Below, in pieces: positions 1 to 9,033 of a stretch of 64,000 bases of DNA; position 1 is the stretch's first letter, and the number at the start of each line of letters is the position of its first letter. The notes under the pieces are model-generated. The model ran no database searches. It had not been told where the DNA came from and saw only the letters and a program-made list of their open reading frames with translations. Both the position numbers and the translations under genes were made by a program. The stretch is taken from positions 187,064-251,063 of the forward strand of contig NZ_QEKO01000002.1 of NCBI RefSeq assembly GCF_003096595.1, read 5' to 3'. This DNA is from Pusillimonas noertemannii. Lineage in GTDB: Bacteria; Pseudomonadota; Gammaproteobacteria; Burkholderiales; Burkholderiaceae_B.

Positions 1-2875
1 CGGGGTTGTCGTCTTCGCGCGCCTGCGCCGCCAGCCTGGCTGCTTTGGCCAGCAGGGCGATCTTGTCACGGAAGTGGTCACGGTAGGTGCCCGAGGTCGT
101 AACCAGCACGTCCACGCGCGGCCGGCCCAGCGTTGCACGGTCATCCAGCGTCACATCGACGACTTCGCCGCGCGGATTCCATACCGGCCTGGCACCCAGC
201 AGGCGCAGAATCTGGGCCTCTATAGCTGCCTCGTTCTGCGTGGACTCACCCGACCACAACACGAAGGCCACCTTGCGCGGCATTGCGCCATGCTCCTGAC
301 GGTAAGCGTCGATCAACTCGTCGGCCAACCGGGCGCCGATCTCCCAGGATTCAGGCGTCGGCAGGCGGCGCGTGGCCAGCGTATAGGGGTTGCGTCCCGG
401 TGGCAGGGCATCCGGATTGCGCACGGCGTCGGCCATTGGGCCTGGTTCAATGTAGCCGCCAGACAGGGCTTGCAGCACGGCGTCCATTTCCCGCGGCGCG
501 GCGGCGATGCGGGCCGCGTAGTCGCGGATGCGCGCGAGTTGGTCGGACGTCACCTGGGTCGCATCGCCGCGCAACACTGCACGCACAGTTTCTTCGTCCG
601 GCGCTTCGGCTTCGTCGCCCGCCAGCATGGCGTGCACCATGCCTGCGGTGGTGGCTTCGTCAGGTGCCTGGCCCAGTACGTGCCCGCCCACCGGCATAAC
701 GGCGGCCTCCACCTCGGCAAGATAATTGCCAAGCGCCGTTTCCAGCGCCGGCCACGGGGCCGATGCGGGATCGATACCCAGCTCTCGCTCATGGGCTGAC
801 GCCACGTCGCGCACGGCCTGCCGGGCCCCTTCCCGATCCGCACCGGACGCCGCCGCATCTGACGCCCTGGCAAAGTCGTCACGCAAGTCCGCCAATGCCG
901 GAGGCAAGCCGCCCTGCATCAACGGCGGCATGAAACCGAGGGTCACCGCATGGGCACGCCGCTTGTTGCCAATGCCACCGTTGGCTTGCAAAGGTGTGGG
1001 CTGTATGTGCGGTAAGCCGCCGATCAACGTGCCTATCCAATCATCGCGCGCAGGGCCTTGCTGCTTGCCCGGCATCAGCGAAAGCTGGGTGAAGAACGGC
1101 ACAAAAGCATCAGCTTGCCAGCCTCGGGCCATCCATAAGTAGAAGGCGATGTATTGATGGTGCGGCGGCAAGGCACCCGTGGAAGACAAGGCGCCGGCAT
1201 CTTGCAGATAGCCCCAGACCGGATGCGGGGCCAGCGCCACCTTGCCGAAGCGCAGCAGGGGGATGACGATGGAACGCGCGCCCGTTTCATCGACGTGCAC
1301 CATCAGCCTGCCCGGCGGCGGCCCCCAGCGCGCCTCGGTCTGCTCGCGCAAGGCCTTTGGCAATTGTGCATACCATTCCAGGTACTGCGCCTCGGGAATA
1401 GCCACGGCGCTGCCCTCCTTCAGGCGCCTGTCCAATTCGGCCTGTGCGTTCGCTGCCTGCGCATCCTCTTCGCCCCGATGGCCGGTGGCGCCCCACATGC
1501 CCGCGCTCACATTGGCGCCGTCGCGCGCCATGCGCCGCGCCAACTCTTGCGCATCGGGCAAGGGGCCGTCGCCCACGTCATAGCCTTCGTCCCTGAGTCG
1601 GCGCAATAGCGCCGCCAGGCTGGCCTGGGCGTCCAGATAGGTATCGGGATCGCTGCCGACGTCGGCCCGATCAGCCGCTTCGCTGTGATAGGTCATCACC
1701 AGGCGTTTGTCGGCGTTGGACATGCGATGCAATCGCGCCCAGGCCATGGCCCGCTCCACGCGCCAGGCCACCTGGCCTGACAACGCTTCGTGTCGTACGG
1801 CGCCGTCGCCATGCACCACGCGGGCGCCAACCATCATGGGCTCGACGATGCCACTGGCTTCGCTCATGGCAAGCTGGCCGCTGCGATCGGGCGCAAAGCC
1901 GCCCAGGTCCGCGCGCCACTCCTGCGGTGTGCGGCTATAGTCAGTCGTGCAATTGAGCACGGCGACGCCAAGCGCCTTGGCCTCTTCTACCCCCGCACGA
2001 TGGTCGGCGTAGTCGATCTGGCTGGCGCACAGAATCACGGCGTCGACAGCAGGCCGGCCATCGTGGCCGTGCAGGGCGCGCAGGGAATCGCGGCTGCCGC
2101 TGCGCCAAAGCGCCACCGGCAGTCCGCCCTGGCGCTCTGTTTCCTCGATCAGCGCGTCGATCACGGCGGTGTTGCCGGCCAGCGCCAGGCTGCGGTAGAA
2201 CACGATGCCCACGCGCGGGCGTTCGGAGGCGTCGGCATGACGCCGTCCCATCCATTCCAGATAGGCTTGCAGATCGATAAAGCCCTCGGGATGGCCGGGG
2301 TGGTAATAGGCGTGGTCAGGGTATTCGACCGGCGCGGCGACTTTGCGGTCCAGCCCCAGCAGGCCTGCGCCCAGATAATCGAACAGGCTGGTGTAGTTGT
2401 CCGCGGTGGCGTTGCGCCAATACTTGATGGCGTCCGGCACCGAGGCCGGGTCTACATTGCCGCGCACCCATTCATGCCCGTTCAGCACCAGCACCTTCGT
2501 ATGCCGCGCGGCCTCGTCCAGGCGCGCACGATATTGCGCCAGCCTGGGGCCTATGCCTTCGACAAGAACAAGATCGTAGCCGGCGAGGTCGGCGTCGCTA
2601 ACCGAAGGCAAATGCCCACCGCCCAGGCCGAACATATCTATCTGCATGGCAGGCGCCTGGCGTGCCGCCGCCTCACGCATCAATGTAGGCTGCTGCGCCA
2701 GTTCTATGGAAATGACTGCGATATGAGGACGGGATGCTTGAGCCGCATTCGCCTTCATGGGCCAAAGGCATAGCAAACACAGCAAGCAGGCCCATATGCA
2801 TCCATCTCGCATCAAGCGATGGGCCTGGCGATCGCTCCGCCCACCTGCGCCGGGGATGTCCAGATCGTGGATCAT
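1..2875 (-). CDS. CobN-like chelatase large subunit, exported form (3' end cut by window)
   Basis: I translated this frame directly: about 958 codons are open from the ATG at 2875 to the window edge, so the C-terminus is missing. The protein resembles CobN, the large subunit of aerobic cobaltochelatase. Unlike cytoplasmic CobN it starts with a signal-peptide-like stretch (hydrophobic residues about 26-40, then KANAA), so it should be exported. An in-frame ATG at 2812 would give an even more typical signal peptide. It begins one base after the DUF2149 stop, in a row with an ExbB-like protein and a TonB receptor. The same set (CobN-like, ExbB-like, DUF2149, TonB receptor) is a zinc-starvation cluster in Pseudomonas. 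A part in zinc or metallophore handling is inferred; no cobalamin synthesis genes are nearby. Confidence 0.85.
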   Translation of the reverse strand, partial: MIHDLDIPGAGGRSDRQAHRLMRDGCIWACLLCLLCLWPMKANAAQASRPHIAVISIELAQQPTLMREAAARQAPAMQIDMFGLGGGHLPSVSDADLAGYDLVLVEGIGPRLAQYRARLDEAARHTKVLVLNGHEWVRGNVDPASVPDAIKYWRNATADNYTSLFDYLGAGLLGLDRKVAAPVEYPDHAYYHPGHPEGFIDLQAYLEWMGRRHADASERPRVGIVFYRSLALAGNTAVIDALIEETERQGGLPVALWRSGSRDSLRALHGHDGRPAVDAVILCASQIDYADHRAGVEEAKALGVAVLNCTTDYSRTPQEWRADLGGFAPDRSGQLAMSEASGIVEPMMVGARVVHGDGAVRHEALSGQVAWRVERAMAWARLHRMSNADKRLVMTYHSEAADRADVGSDPDTYLDAQASLAALLRRLRDEGYDVGDGPLPDAQELARRMARDGANVSAGMWGATGHRGEEDAQAANAQAELDRRLKEGSAVAIPEAQYLEWYAQLPKALREQTEARWGPPPGRLMVHVDETGARSIVIPLLRFGKVALAPHPVWGYLQDAGALSSTGALPPHHQYIAFYLWMARGWQADAFVPFFTQLSLMPGKQQGPARDDWIGTLIGGLPHIQPTPLQANGGIGNKRRAHAVTLGFMPPLMQGGLPPALADLRDDFARASDAAASGADREGARQAVRDVASAHERELGIDPASAPWPALETALGNYLAEVEAAVMPVGGHVLGQAPDEATTAGMVHAMLAGDEAEAPDEETVRAVLRGDATQVTSDQLARIRDYAARIAAAPREMDAVLQALSGGYIEPGPMADAVRNPDALPPGRNPYTLATRRLPTPESWEIGARLADELIDAYRQEHGAMPRKVAFVLWSGESTQNEAAIEAQILRLLGARPVWNPRGEVVDVTLDDRATLGRPRVDVLVTTSGTYRDHFRDKIALLAKAARLAAQAREDDNP

Positions 2876-2876
2876 G

Positions 2877-3233
2877 TCAAGGCTTCTCATTCTCTAGTTC
2901 GGGCACATACACGACCTGTCCATCCGGCAGACGGTAGGCCGTGCCCAGGCGCTCGCCCTGCCCCGACAGCTTGCGGTCGGACACGCGCTCGACCTTGATC
3001 TGCTGCTGCTCCTTGCTGACGACCTCCATCTCGCCATCGACAGTCATGCGAGTCAGTGTCCAATTGGCGTCGGCGCTGAGCATATCGGTCGAGCCCATCA
3101 CGGAAAACAGCGCCAGCGCCATCGCCACGATGAAAGCCAGGCTGGCATCGAAGAGGTTGGCCACGCCGGACAACGGATCGTCGTGGCGGCTCGTGTCCAG
3201 CCGGGATCGTGTAAAGCGCAGGCGCGATCTCAT
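2877..3233 (-). CDS. DUF2149 family membrane protein (ExbD-like partner)
   Basis: A 118-aa protein with a basic N-terminus, a conserved-looking DDPLSGVANLFD stretch (residues 19-30) leading into one membrane helix (about 30-48), and a soluble periplasmic tail. This is the architecture of ExbD/TolR, and DUF2149 proteins regularly sit beside an ExbB-like gene, as here. Its ATG overlaps the stop of the ExbB-like gene (ATGA). It probably forms the proton-driven motor that energises the TonB receptor or the CobN-like protein of the same operon. The motor role is inferred from context. Confidence 0.8.
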   Translation of the reverse strand: MRSRLRFTRSRLDTSRHDDPLSGVANLFDASLAFIVAMALALFSVMGSTDMLSADANWTLTRMTVDGEMEVVSKEQQQIKVERVSDRKLSGQGERLGTAYRLPDGQVVYVPELENEKP

Positions 3234-3784
3234 GCGCCCTCCCTGGCGGCAGCGGTCTCATGCGCGCGCAGCACGTGCTCGGCATGCAGACGAATGTCGT
3301 CCAAGTCCTGGCGCAGCCAGCCTTCGCGCACCATCGCGATCATGTGCGCCACGACGCCGATCGCGATGCCGACAATGGTGGCGGAGAAGGCCACCACCAT
3401 GTGCTCGGCCAAGGCAGGCAAATCGCCGCGTGCCAGACCGCTCAGACCCGCCGCCATCGGAATCAGCGTACCCATCAGGCCAAGTGAAGGGCCGGCGCGC
3501 ACGGCAAAGCGCACGCTGTTCAAGCTGCGCAGGCCACCGTGCTCGGCTTGCGCCAACAATTTCTCGATGCGAAGATCGGGATTGGAAGTTTTTTCGGCCG
3601 CTGCCGTGTCGACCAGACGCGTGAACCGGGCCGCCGCCGGCCTGTGCCCGCGCCAGCGGCTCGCCAGGCTACGCAAAAACATGCCCAGCGCCACCAGCGT
3701 CCATATCACCAGCGCCACCAGCAAAGCCAGCACCGGCTGGAACAACAATTGGGAGACCTGCTCCAGTATGAGCTTCAATGTCAT
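3230..3784 (-). CDS. MotA/TolQ/ExbB-type proton channel protein
   Basis: A 184-aa protein with three predicted membrane helices (about 15-37, 98-117, 129-151) and the family signature around GPSLGLMGTLIPM (98-110). It is shorter than ExbB of enteric bacteria (about 240 aa), typical of the copies paired with DUF2149. It lies two bases downstream of the TonB receptor stop and overlaps the DUF2149 start, so the four genes are surely co-transcribed. It likely supplies proton-motive force to the outer-membrane receptor upstream. Confidence 0.85.
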   Translation of the reverse strand: MTLKLILEQVSQLLFQPVLALLVALVIWTLVALGMFLRSLASRWRGHRPAAARFTRLVDTAAAEKTSNPDLRIEKLLAQAEHGGLRSLNSVRFAVRAGPSLGLMGTLIPMAAGLSGLARGDLPALAEHMVVAFSATIVGIAIGVVAHMIAMVREGWLRQDLDDIRLHAEHVLRAHETAAAREGA

Positions 3785-3786
3785 GA

Positions 3787-5943
3787 TTACAGAGTCCTTG
3801 TGTATCGCAGGTAGAAGGCGCGGCCCGGCATGGTGTAGTCCGCCTTCTCGTAGTAGTCGCGATCGAACAGATTGGAGACGTCAAAGCGCAGCGTGTCCTT
3901 GCGCGTAAGCTTCCAGCGGGCGCTGAAATCCACTACCGTAAAGGGCTCGTTCTTGAACAGCCCGCCCTGGCCGCCGGTATAGATTCGGCCCTGGCTGTTG
4001 TCATTGTCGTAGCGCGCATCCACATGGCGCGCCGTCAGCGTCGCCCACCATGCCTGGCCATCACTGACCGTCAGTGACACATTACCTTTCCACTTGGCCA
4101 CGTTGCGTATCGGCACCGGACCGCTGGCGTCGAAATCCTCGGCTTGTATCAGTCGCGTAAGGCTGGTGGACAGGCCAACCCGGCCGGCCTGCAGACCGAA
4201 CAGCCGCCCGGCGTCCAGCGCCAGCCTGGCCTCGATGCCGCGCATACGCGAATCGTCGGCGTTCTCGTAGCTGCTGATGCGCTCCGTTGGCGATTCGCTG
4301 ACAATGACCGAGCGGATGCGGTCGCTGATGCTCGCCTGGAAATAGGTCAGATCCGCGTCCAGGTAGCCGTCGGCATAGCCCACGCCCAGATCCCAGCTTT
4401 TGCTGCGCTCGGGGTTCAGGCCCGCATTGCCGATGCTAAGGCGCCGCTGGATACCCGCATACTCTACGTTCTCGCCCGCCAGCTCACTGCCTTGCGGCGG
4501 CGCGAAGGCCGTGCCGGCCGAACCGTGCACGCGCCAATTGTCCGTCAGCTTGTAGACCACGCCGCCGCGCGGGTTGAAGCTGGTGAAGCTGGAGGAGCCC
4601 GGGGTGAAGGTGTCCTTGTAGGGTGTGACAAGCGTGCTGGCGTCGATCCAATCCACCCTGCCGCCCAAGGTGAAGATCAGGCGGTCGTCCAGCCACTTGC
4701 TGCCCCATTCGGCAAAAACCCCCCGGCTGTCGCGCCGCTCGTTCGGGCTGTAAGGCGCCCGACTCTCGCCCGCCTCATTGAAGGAAAAACGATCGGCCTC
4801 GACGCGCTGCCAATCCACGCCATAGGTCAACGTCATCCGGTCATTCAGGCTCCAGACGTCCTGCAGCTGCAGGCCCGCATAGCTCGACTCGGTGCGGCTG
4901 GAACGATAGCGCGGCGCCTGTGCGGGCACAGTGATGTAGTTGTAGGTCTCCCGTGAAGCGTAGGCCACCGCCGTGATCTCATGATCCTGCGGCGTCAGCA
5001 TGAACCTGACGTCGCCCCCGAAACGGCTGGTTTCATTGGCCGATGCGTTGGGCGGATCGTAGCTGAGCGGGCCAGGCGCATTGTTGTCCAGGTCCGCCCA
5101 GTCCAGGGTAACGTCCACCCTCACCATATCGGTCAGGTCGCTGCCCAGCCGCGCCTTGCCGGACACACGGCGAAAATCGCTGTTGGGCCGCGTGTCGCCG
5201 CCACCGGTGCGAAAGTCGTCATGCTGGTTCACATAGCCAACAGCCAGATCAAAATCCGTTCTGTCGGACAAGGAGCCGCCCAGCGCCACATCGGCCTGGC
5301 GGGTATCGAATGAGCCATAGCCCAGGCTGACGCTGCCACCGATGGGGCCGGTGGAGCGCCGTGTGATGATGTTGACCACGCCGCCCATGGCCGACGCGCC
5401 ATACAGGGACGAGGCCGGCCCTTTGAGCACTTCGACGCGCTCGATGCTTTCGGGCGAAAGCGTGGTGAAGCTGGTCGAGCCCGAAGGTCGCCCGTCTATC
5501 AAGATCAAGGTGCGCGGATTGATGGTGAACTCGAAGTTCGGCCGCATGCCACGCAAGCCGACGCCAGCCAGGCCGTTCGGATATTGAATGACATCCACAC
5601 TGGCATTTTTCTTGAGCTGATCCAGGAAGGTGTTGCCAACGGTCTCTTCCAGGACGTCGCCCTCGACGACCTCCATCGAAGACGCGACCTCGTCGCGGCG
5701 CTGGGCATTGCGAGTCGCCGTGACCACGATGGGGTTCAATTCCACCGGCTGAGCTTGGGTGCTTGCTGCGACGTTTGATTGGGGCGCAGCAGCTTGGCCG
5801 CCACCCGTCACCTTCGTGCCTGTCTCGGCCGCCTGCGCCCCAAAAACAGCGCATAGTGCGGCGGCTAGCGCCCCTACCCGCCTCTCGATACGGATGTTCC
5901 GACGCAGCTTAACGGCTTGCGGTTCCATGTAAGGGCCTCTCAT
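3787..5943 (-). CDS. TonB-dependent outer-membrane receptor (probable zinc/metallophore uptake)
   Basis: 718 aa: signal peptide ending near residue 39 (alternative start at Met6, position 5928), a TonB-box-like PIVVTATR (71-78), a plug domain with the GLRGMRPNFEF and LKGPASSLYGASAMGGVVNI motifs, then a long beta-barrel. There is no N-terminal STN domain, so it is not a transducer. It heads the ExbB/DUF2149/CobN-like operon. The start lies beside a Zur-box-like palindrome shared with the divergent ZnuA-like gene, which favours a zinc or zinc-chelate substrate over iron or cobalamin. The substrate is inferred from context only. Confidence 0.9.
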   Translation of the reverse strand: MRGPYMEPQAVKLRRNIRIERRVGALAAALCAVFGAQAAETGTKVTGGGQAAAPQSNVAASTQAQPVELNPIVVTATRNAQRRDEVASSMEVVEGDVLEETVGNTFLDQLKKNASVDVIQYPNGLAGVGLRGMRPNFEFTINPRTLILIDGRPSGSTSFTTLSPESIERVEVLKGPASSLYGASAMGGVVNIITRRSTGPIGGSVSLGYGSFDTRQADVALGGSLSDRTDFDLAVGYVNQHDDFRTGGGDTRPNSDFRRVSGKARLGSDLTDMVRVDVTLDWADLDNNAPGPLSYDPPNASANETSRFGGDVRFMLTPQDHEITAVAYASRETYNYITVPAQAPRYRSSRTESSYAGLQLQDVWSLNDRMTLTYGVDWQRVEADRFSFNEAGESRAPYSPNERRDSRGVFAEWGSKWLDDRLIFTLGGRVDWIDASTLVTPYKDTFTPGSSSFTSFNPRGGVVYKLTDNWRVHGSAGTAFAPPQGSELAGENVEYAGIQRRLSIGNAGLNPERSKSWDLGVGYADGYLDADLTYFQASISDRIRSVIVSESPTERISSYENADDSRMRGIEARLALDAGRLFGLQAGRVGLSTSLTRLIQAEDFDASGPVPIRNVAKWKGNVSLTVSDGQAWWATLTARHVDARYDNDNSQGRIYTGGQGGLFKNEPFTVVDFSARWKLTRKDTLRFDVSNLFDRDYYEKADYTMPGRAFYLRYTRTL

Positions 5944-5955
5944 TCATTAATAAAA

Positions 5956-5979
5956 AATGATATGTTATAACATAACAAT
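5956..5979. promoter_or_regulatory. Zur-box-like palindrome in divergent promoter
   Basis: The gap between the TonB receptor and znuA-like starts (71 bases) holds the palindrome GATATGTTATAACATAAC (5959-5976), with a perfect 14-base core at 5961-5974. It closely resembles the gammaproteobacterial Zur operator, in which TGTTATA and TATAACA half-sites flank the centre. A single site would repress both divergent units when zinc is plentiful. No Zur gene is in the window, so the host regulator would have to act. Confidence 0.75.
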
Positions 5980-6014
5980 TAATCATTTCCACAACATAGA
6001 ATGGAAGGCACATC

Positions 6015-7022
6015 ATGTTCAAATCTGGAAAACTCATCTTCATGTCCGGTATCGCCGCACTGGCGTTACTGGCATGGCCGCAGGCCAACGCCCACGAACT
6101 GCACGTCGTCTCCACGTTTTCCATCGTCAGCGATTTCGCCAGGAACGTGGGTGGTGAGCGGATCGCGCTGACCACTCTGGTCGGCCCAAACGGCGACGCT
6201 CACTCCTATGAGCCCAAGCCGGCCGACGCCGTCGCCGTGGGCCAGGCCGACGTGGTGCTGGCCAATGGCTTGCATTTTGAAGGCTTTCTTGACCGCCTCG
6301 TCCAGGCTTCCAACAGTACGGCGCCGATAGTCACGCTTACCCGAGACGTCGAGCTGCTGCGCAACGCCGAAGACGAGCACGAGCACGACAACCATGAAGA
6401 CCACGATCATGACCATGATCATGCGCAGGAACACACCGACTCACACGATCACGGCCATGCAAAGGAACATGCCCACCATCATCACCATGGCGAATATGAT
6501 CCGCATGCGTGGCAGTCTGTGCGCAATGCGCAGGTATACGTGACCAACATCGCCAAGGCTTTTTGCGCGGCCGATGCAGCGGGTTGCCCCAGCTACCAGG
6601 CCAATGCCAAATCCTATGATGAAAAGCTTCAGGCGCTGGAAACGGAGCTTAAGGCCGCGGTGGCTCAGATTCCAGCCAGCCAGCGGACGGTCATCACCTC
6701 CCACGACGCCTTCGGCTATCTGGGGCGTGCATACGGTCTTCAGTTTCTGGCGCCACAAGGCCTTAGCACCGGGTCGGAGGCTTCCGCGGCAGGCGTTGCC
6801 GCATTGATACAGCAGATCAAGAAGCAAGAGGCATCCGCCATCTTTCTTGAAAATGTCAGCAATCCTCGGCTGATCCAGCAAATTGCCACCGAAACAGGTA
6901 TGAAAATTGGCGGCAAGCTTTATTCCGACGCCCTGTCACCCGCTGATGGACCCGCTTCCACCTATATCGACATGATGCGCCATAATGTCAGCACGATCCG
7001 GGATGCGGTGTTGGGGCGATAA
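6015..7022 (+). CDS. znuA: ZnuA-like zinc-binding periplasmic protein
   Basis: 335 aa with a signal peptide (cut after about residue 26). Candidate metal ligands are His63 (GDAHSYEP), His164 (YDPHAW), His230 (SHDAFGY) and an acidic residue near 305. A flexible His/Asp/Glu-rich loop at 119-158 is the hallmark of zinc-specific members of this cluster A-I family. It starts 35 bases from the Zur-like site. No znuB or znuC follows; the next genes are DUF1007 and NicO-type, so it either feeds a ZnuBC encoded elsewhere or works as a zinc buffer. The gene name is by homology only. Confidence 0.85.
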   Translation: MFKSGKLIFMSGIAALALLAWPQANAHELHVVSTFSIVSDFARNVGGERIALTTLVGPNGDAHSYEPKPADAVAVGQADVVLANGLHFEGFLDRLVQASNSTAPIVTLTRDVELLRNAEDEHEHDNHEDHDHDHDHAQEHTDSHDHGHAKEHAHHHHHGEYDPHAWQSVRNAQVYVTNIAKAFCAADAAGCPSYQANAKSYDEKLQALETELKAAVAQIPASQRTVITSHDAFGYLGRAYGLQFLAPQGLSTGSEASAAGVAALIQQIKKQEASAIFLENVSNPRLIQQIATETGMKIGGKLYSDALSPADGPASTYIDMMRHNVSTIRDAVLGR

Positions 7023-7135
7023 AGCCCCGCCGCTCAGACCAGGCATCTCCTCGAAAAACACTGAGACGGCAACCCAGAAGACGCCCAATCGCTTGAGCGA
7101 AGTGCAGCTCAGGCCAGTTGTAAGGCCCAGAAAAC

Positions 7136-7762
7136 GTGAATAGAACACTCGCGGCGCTGACGTTAGCACTTGCACCGTTTAGCTTGTATGCCCATCCGCA
7201 TGCGTGGATCGACGTGCGCAGCACGATCGTCATGTCAGACCAGGGGTCGATTTCAGCCATTGAGGAAGAATGGCTGTTCGATGACTTGTACAGTGCGGCC
7301 ATACTCGAAGGTCTGAAGGAGGACAGCCCCGAGAAAAAAGCGGTGGTGAGCGATTTTGCCGCCGAGGTCATCGAGAACCTGGGTCCGTATGGCTATTTCA
7401 TGCGCATCACCGCCAATGCCCGTCCAATCAAATTGAACACCGTCACCCAATTCAAAAGCGAAATGAAGGGCCAGCAGTTGCAGTTGTCTTTTACCGCCCC
7501 TTTGGCCGAGCCTGTGAGTCCCATGCGTGATGAGGTCAGTTTCTCCGTATACGACCCCACTTATTTCATTCAGATGACACATCGTGCGCAGGACCCGCCC
7601 ACCATCAGAAGCAAAAAAAGCCATGCTTGCCGGGCGCACGTAAAACCGCCCAATCCCACTCCTGAGAACATTGCGCGCGCATTCGCGCTCGATCGCGGTG
7701 CAACGCCCGAAGAAGGCCTGGGCGATCTGTTCGCGGAAAAGGTGGATATCCAATGCAAATGA
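7136..7762 (+). CDS. DUF1007 family periplasmic protein
   Basis: 208 aa starting at a GTG. A signal peptide is followed by the mature N-terminus HPHAWIDV (20-27), the family hallmark and a likely metal-binding end. DUF1007 proteins are usually encoded directly before NicO/RcnA-type transporters, and here the stop overlaps the start of one. It is therefore probably an accessory protein that hands a divalent metal to that transporter. It lies 113 bases after znuA and probably shares its zinc-controlled promoter. Confidence 0.75.
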   Translation: MNRTLAALTLALAPFSLYAHPHAWIDVRSTIVMSDQGSISAIEEEWLFDDLYSAAILEGLKEDSPEKKAVVSDFAAEVIENLGPYGYFMRITANARPIKLNTVTQFKSEMKGQQLQLSFTAPLAEPVSPMRDEVSFSVYDPTYFIQMTHRAQDPPTIRSKKSHACRAHVKPPNPTPENIARAFALDRGATPEEGLGDLFAEKVDIQCK

Positions 7763-8736
7763 CGCGCAGACCGTCTGTGCGCATGCTGGCCGGATACACG
7801 TTCGCGGGCGCATTGCTAGTCGGCATGTGGGCGCTGTTCAGTCGCTACGCAGTATGGAGCCAGCTTCTGATCTGGATCATGAAAACGCAGGCCGAGTTGC
7901 ACCAGAAACTGGCTTCCACCATGCGCTTGGTGGCCGATCACGGTTGGACAGCGACGTGGCCGCTCATCGGCATTAGCCTGCTCTATGGCATCTTCCATGC
8001 CGCTGGGCCTGGTCACGGCAAAGCGGTGATTACAACCTATCTGGGCACAAGCAGAACGCGGCTTCGGCGCGGTCTGTTCTTGTCAATATCGTCAGCCATC
8101 GTCCAGGGTCTGGTGGCGGTGGTTCTTGTCGAAGTGGTGGCAAACCTGCTGGGTTATTCGCTGCGACGCACCCAGGGCGCCGCCGGGCAGTTGGAGAACG
8201 CCAGTTTCGCTCTGGTTGCGCTGCTGGGCGCGGTGCTGGCCCTTCGCAGCGCAAAAGGACTCTATCGCAGGTGGCGTGAACCGAAACGCAGTTCGGGTTC
8301 CCTGTTTTCAAACAGCGGCAGATTACAGCCGTATTGTGCCGATTGCGGCGGCCCGCATCAATTGACGGGCCAGCATCTGAATCAACCGCTGAGCTGGCGG
8401 ACCGCACTGCCGATCATCCTGGCGATCGGGATGCGGCCCTGCACGGGGGCCATCCTTATTCTGCTAGTCGCCTATTCGCTCGGCTTGCGCTGGGTCGGCA
8501 TTGCCGCTGTGCTGGCCATGTCGCTCGGCACGGCGGCAACCGTCAGCCTGCTGGCCACCCTTGCCGTGTCATTTCGGCATGTAGCAATGCGCTTTTTTCA
8601 GCGTGGCCGCATCTCTTCGCGTCACACGGGCATTGTTTTTGAAGTTCTGGGCCTGGTGGGCGGCACAGCGATAGGCTTCATGGGAGTCGGTCTTCTTCGG
8701 CAAGGGCTGGCAACCGTCCCGCATCCACTTTTGTAG
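7753..8736 (+). CDS. NicO/RcnA-type divalent metal transporter
   Basis: 327 aa, polytopic, with about six helices. It carries the family motif HAAGPGHGKAV (82-92) and a second conserved stretch GMRPCTGAILIL in the second half. Family members move nickel or cobalt; those fused or linked to DUF1007 and ZnuA-like proteins are thought to handle zinc or a related metal. Two ATGs (7753, 7759) are possible and both overlap the upstream stop. A Cys/His-containing loop (about 190-215, YCADCGGPHQLTGQH) could bind metal. Import versus export cannot be told from sequence. Confidence 0.75.
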   Translation: MQMTRRPSVRMLAGYTFAGALLVGMWALFSRYAVWSQLLIWIMKTQAELHQKLASTMRLVADHGWTATWPLIGISLLYGIFHAAGPGHGKAVITTYLGTSRTRLRRGLFLSISSAIVQGLVAVVLVEVVANLLGYSLRRTQGAAGQLENASFALVALLGAVLALRSAKGLYRRWREPKRSSGSLFSNSGRLQPYCADCGGPHQLTGQHLNQPLSWRTALPIILAIGMRPCTGAILILLVAYSLGLRWVGIAAVLAMSLGTAATVSLLATLAVSFRHVAMRFFQRGRISSRHTGIVFEVLGLVGGTAIGFMGVGLLRQGLATVPHPLL

Positions 8737-8816
8737 CCGGCTCAATTCGTCGGCAAATCGTCCAATTCGTCAGTGCAAACCAGTATGTAACGCGCATGGC
8801 ATCTAAGAAAATACAA

Positions 8817-9029
8817 TCAAGCTCGCGCTCTCCTAAACCCCCGGTCCGTCGTTATAAACCGTTCCAGCATGTACGGGACGAGCGTCACTGCATCGACCTT
8901 CTCCCCATACAACTGGCTATGCGCAGCGGCATACCGATCCAGCTCTTCATTAAGCGACACCGGCAGACTGATCGTCATCTTCACGATTCGTTGTCTGGGC
9001 AACGGGCCTAAACGTAATTTCGTCACCAT
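8817..9029 (-). CDS. DUF2274 small protein at the end of the trb operon
   Basis: 70 aa with a ribbon-helix-helix-like beta strand (MTISLPVSLNEELDRYA) in the middle. DUF2274 proteins are found just downstream of trbI in Tn4371-type ICEs, as here (four-base gap). It could be a small DNA-binding regulator of the transfer genes; the function is unproven. It is the last gene before the zinc block, with 80 bases between the convergent ends. Confidence 0.7.
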   Translation of the reverse strand: MVTKLRLGPLPRQRIVKMTISLPVSLNEELDRYAAAHSQLYGEKVDAVTLVPYMLERFITTDRGFRRARA

Positions 9030-9033
9030 GGCA

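Noticed and set aside
74-799. Plus-strand frames across the CobN-like gene
   Set aside because: Antisense shadows of the minus-strand coding frame, which is open throughout to the window edge.
8737-8816. Possible left end of the ICE between NicO and DUF2274 genes
   Set aside because: I looked for the tRNA-Leu 3' sequence and for obvious direct repeats and found none, so there is no evidence for a boundary here.
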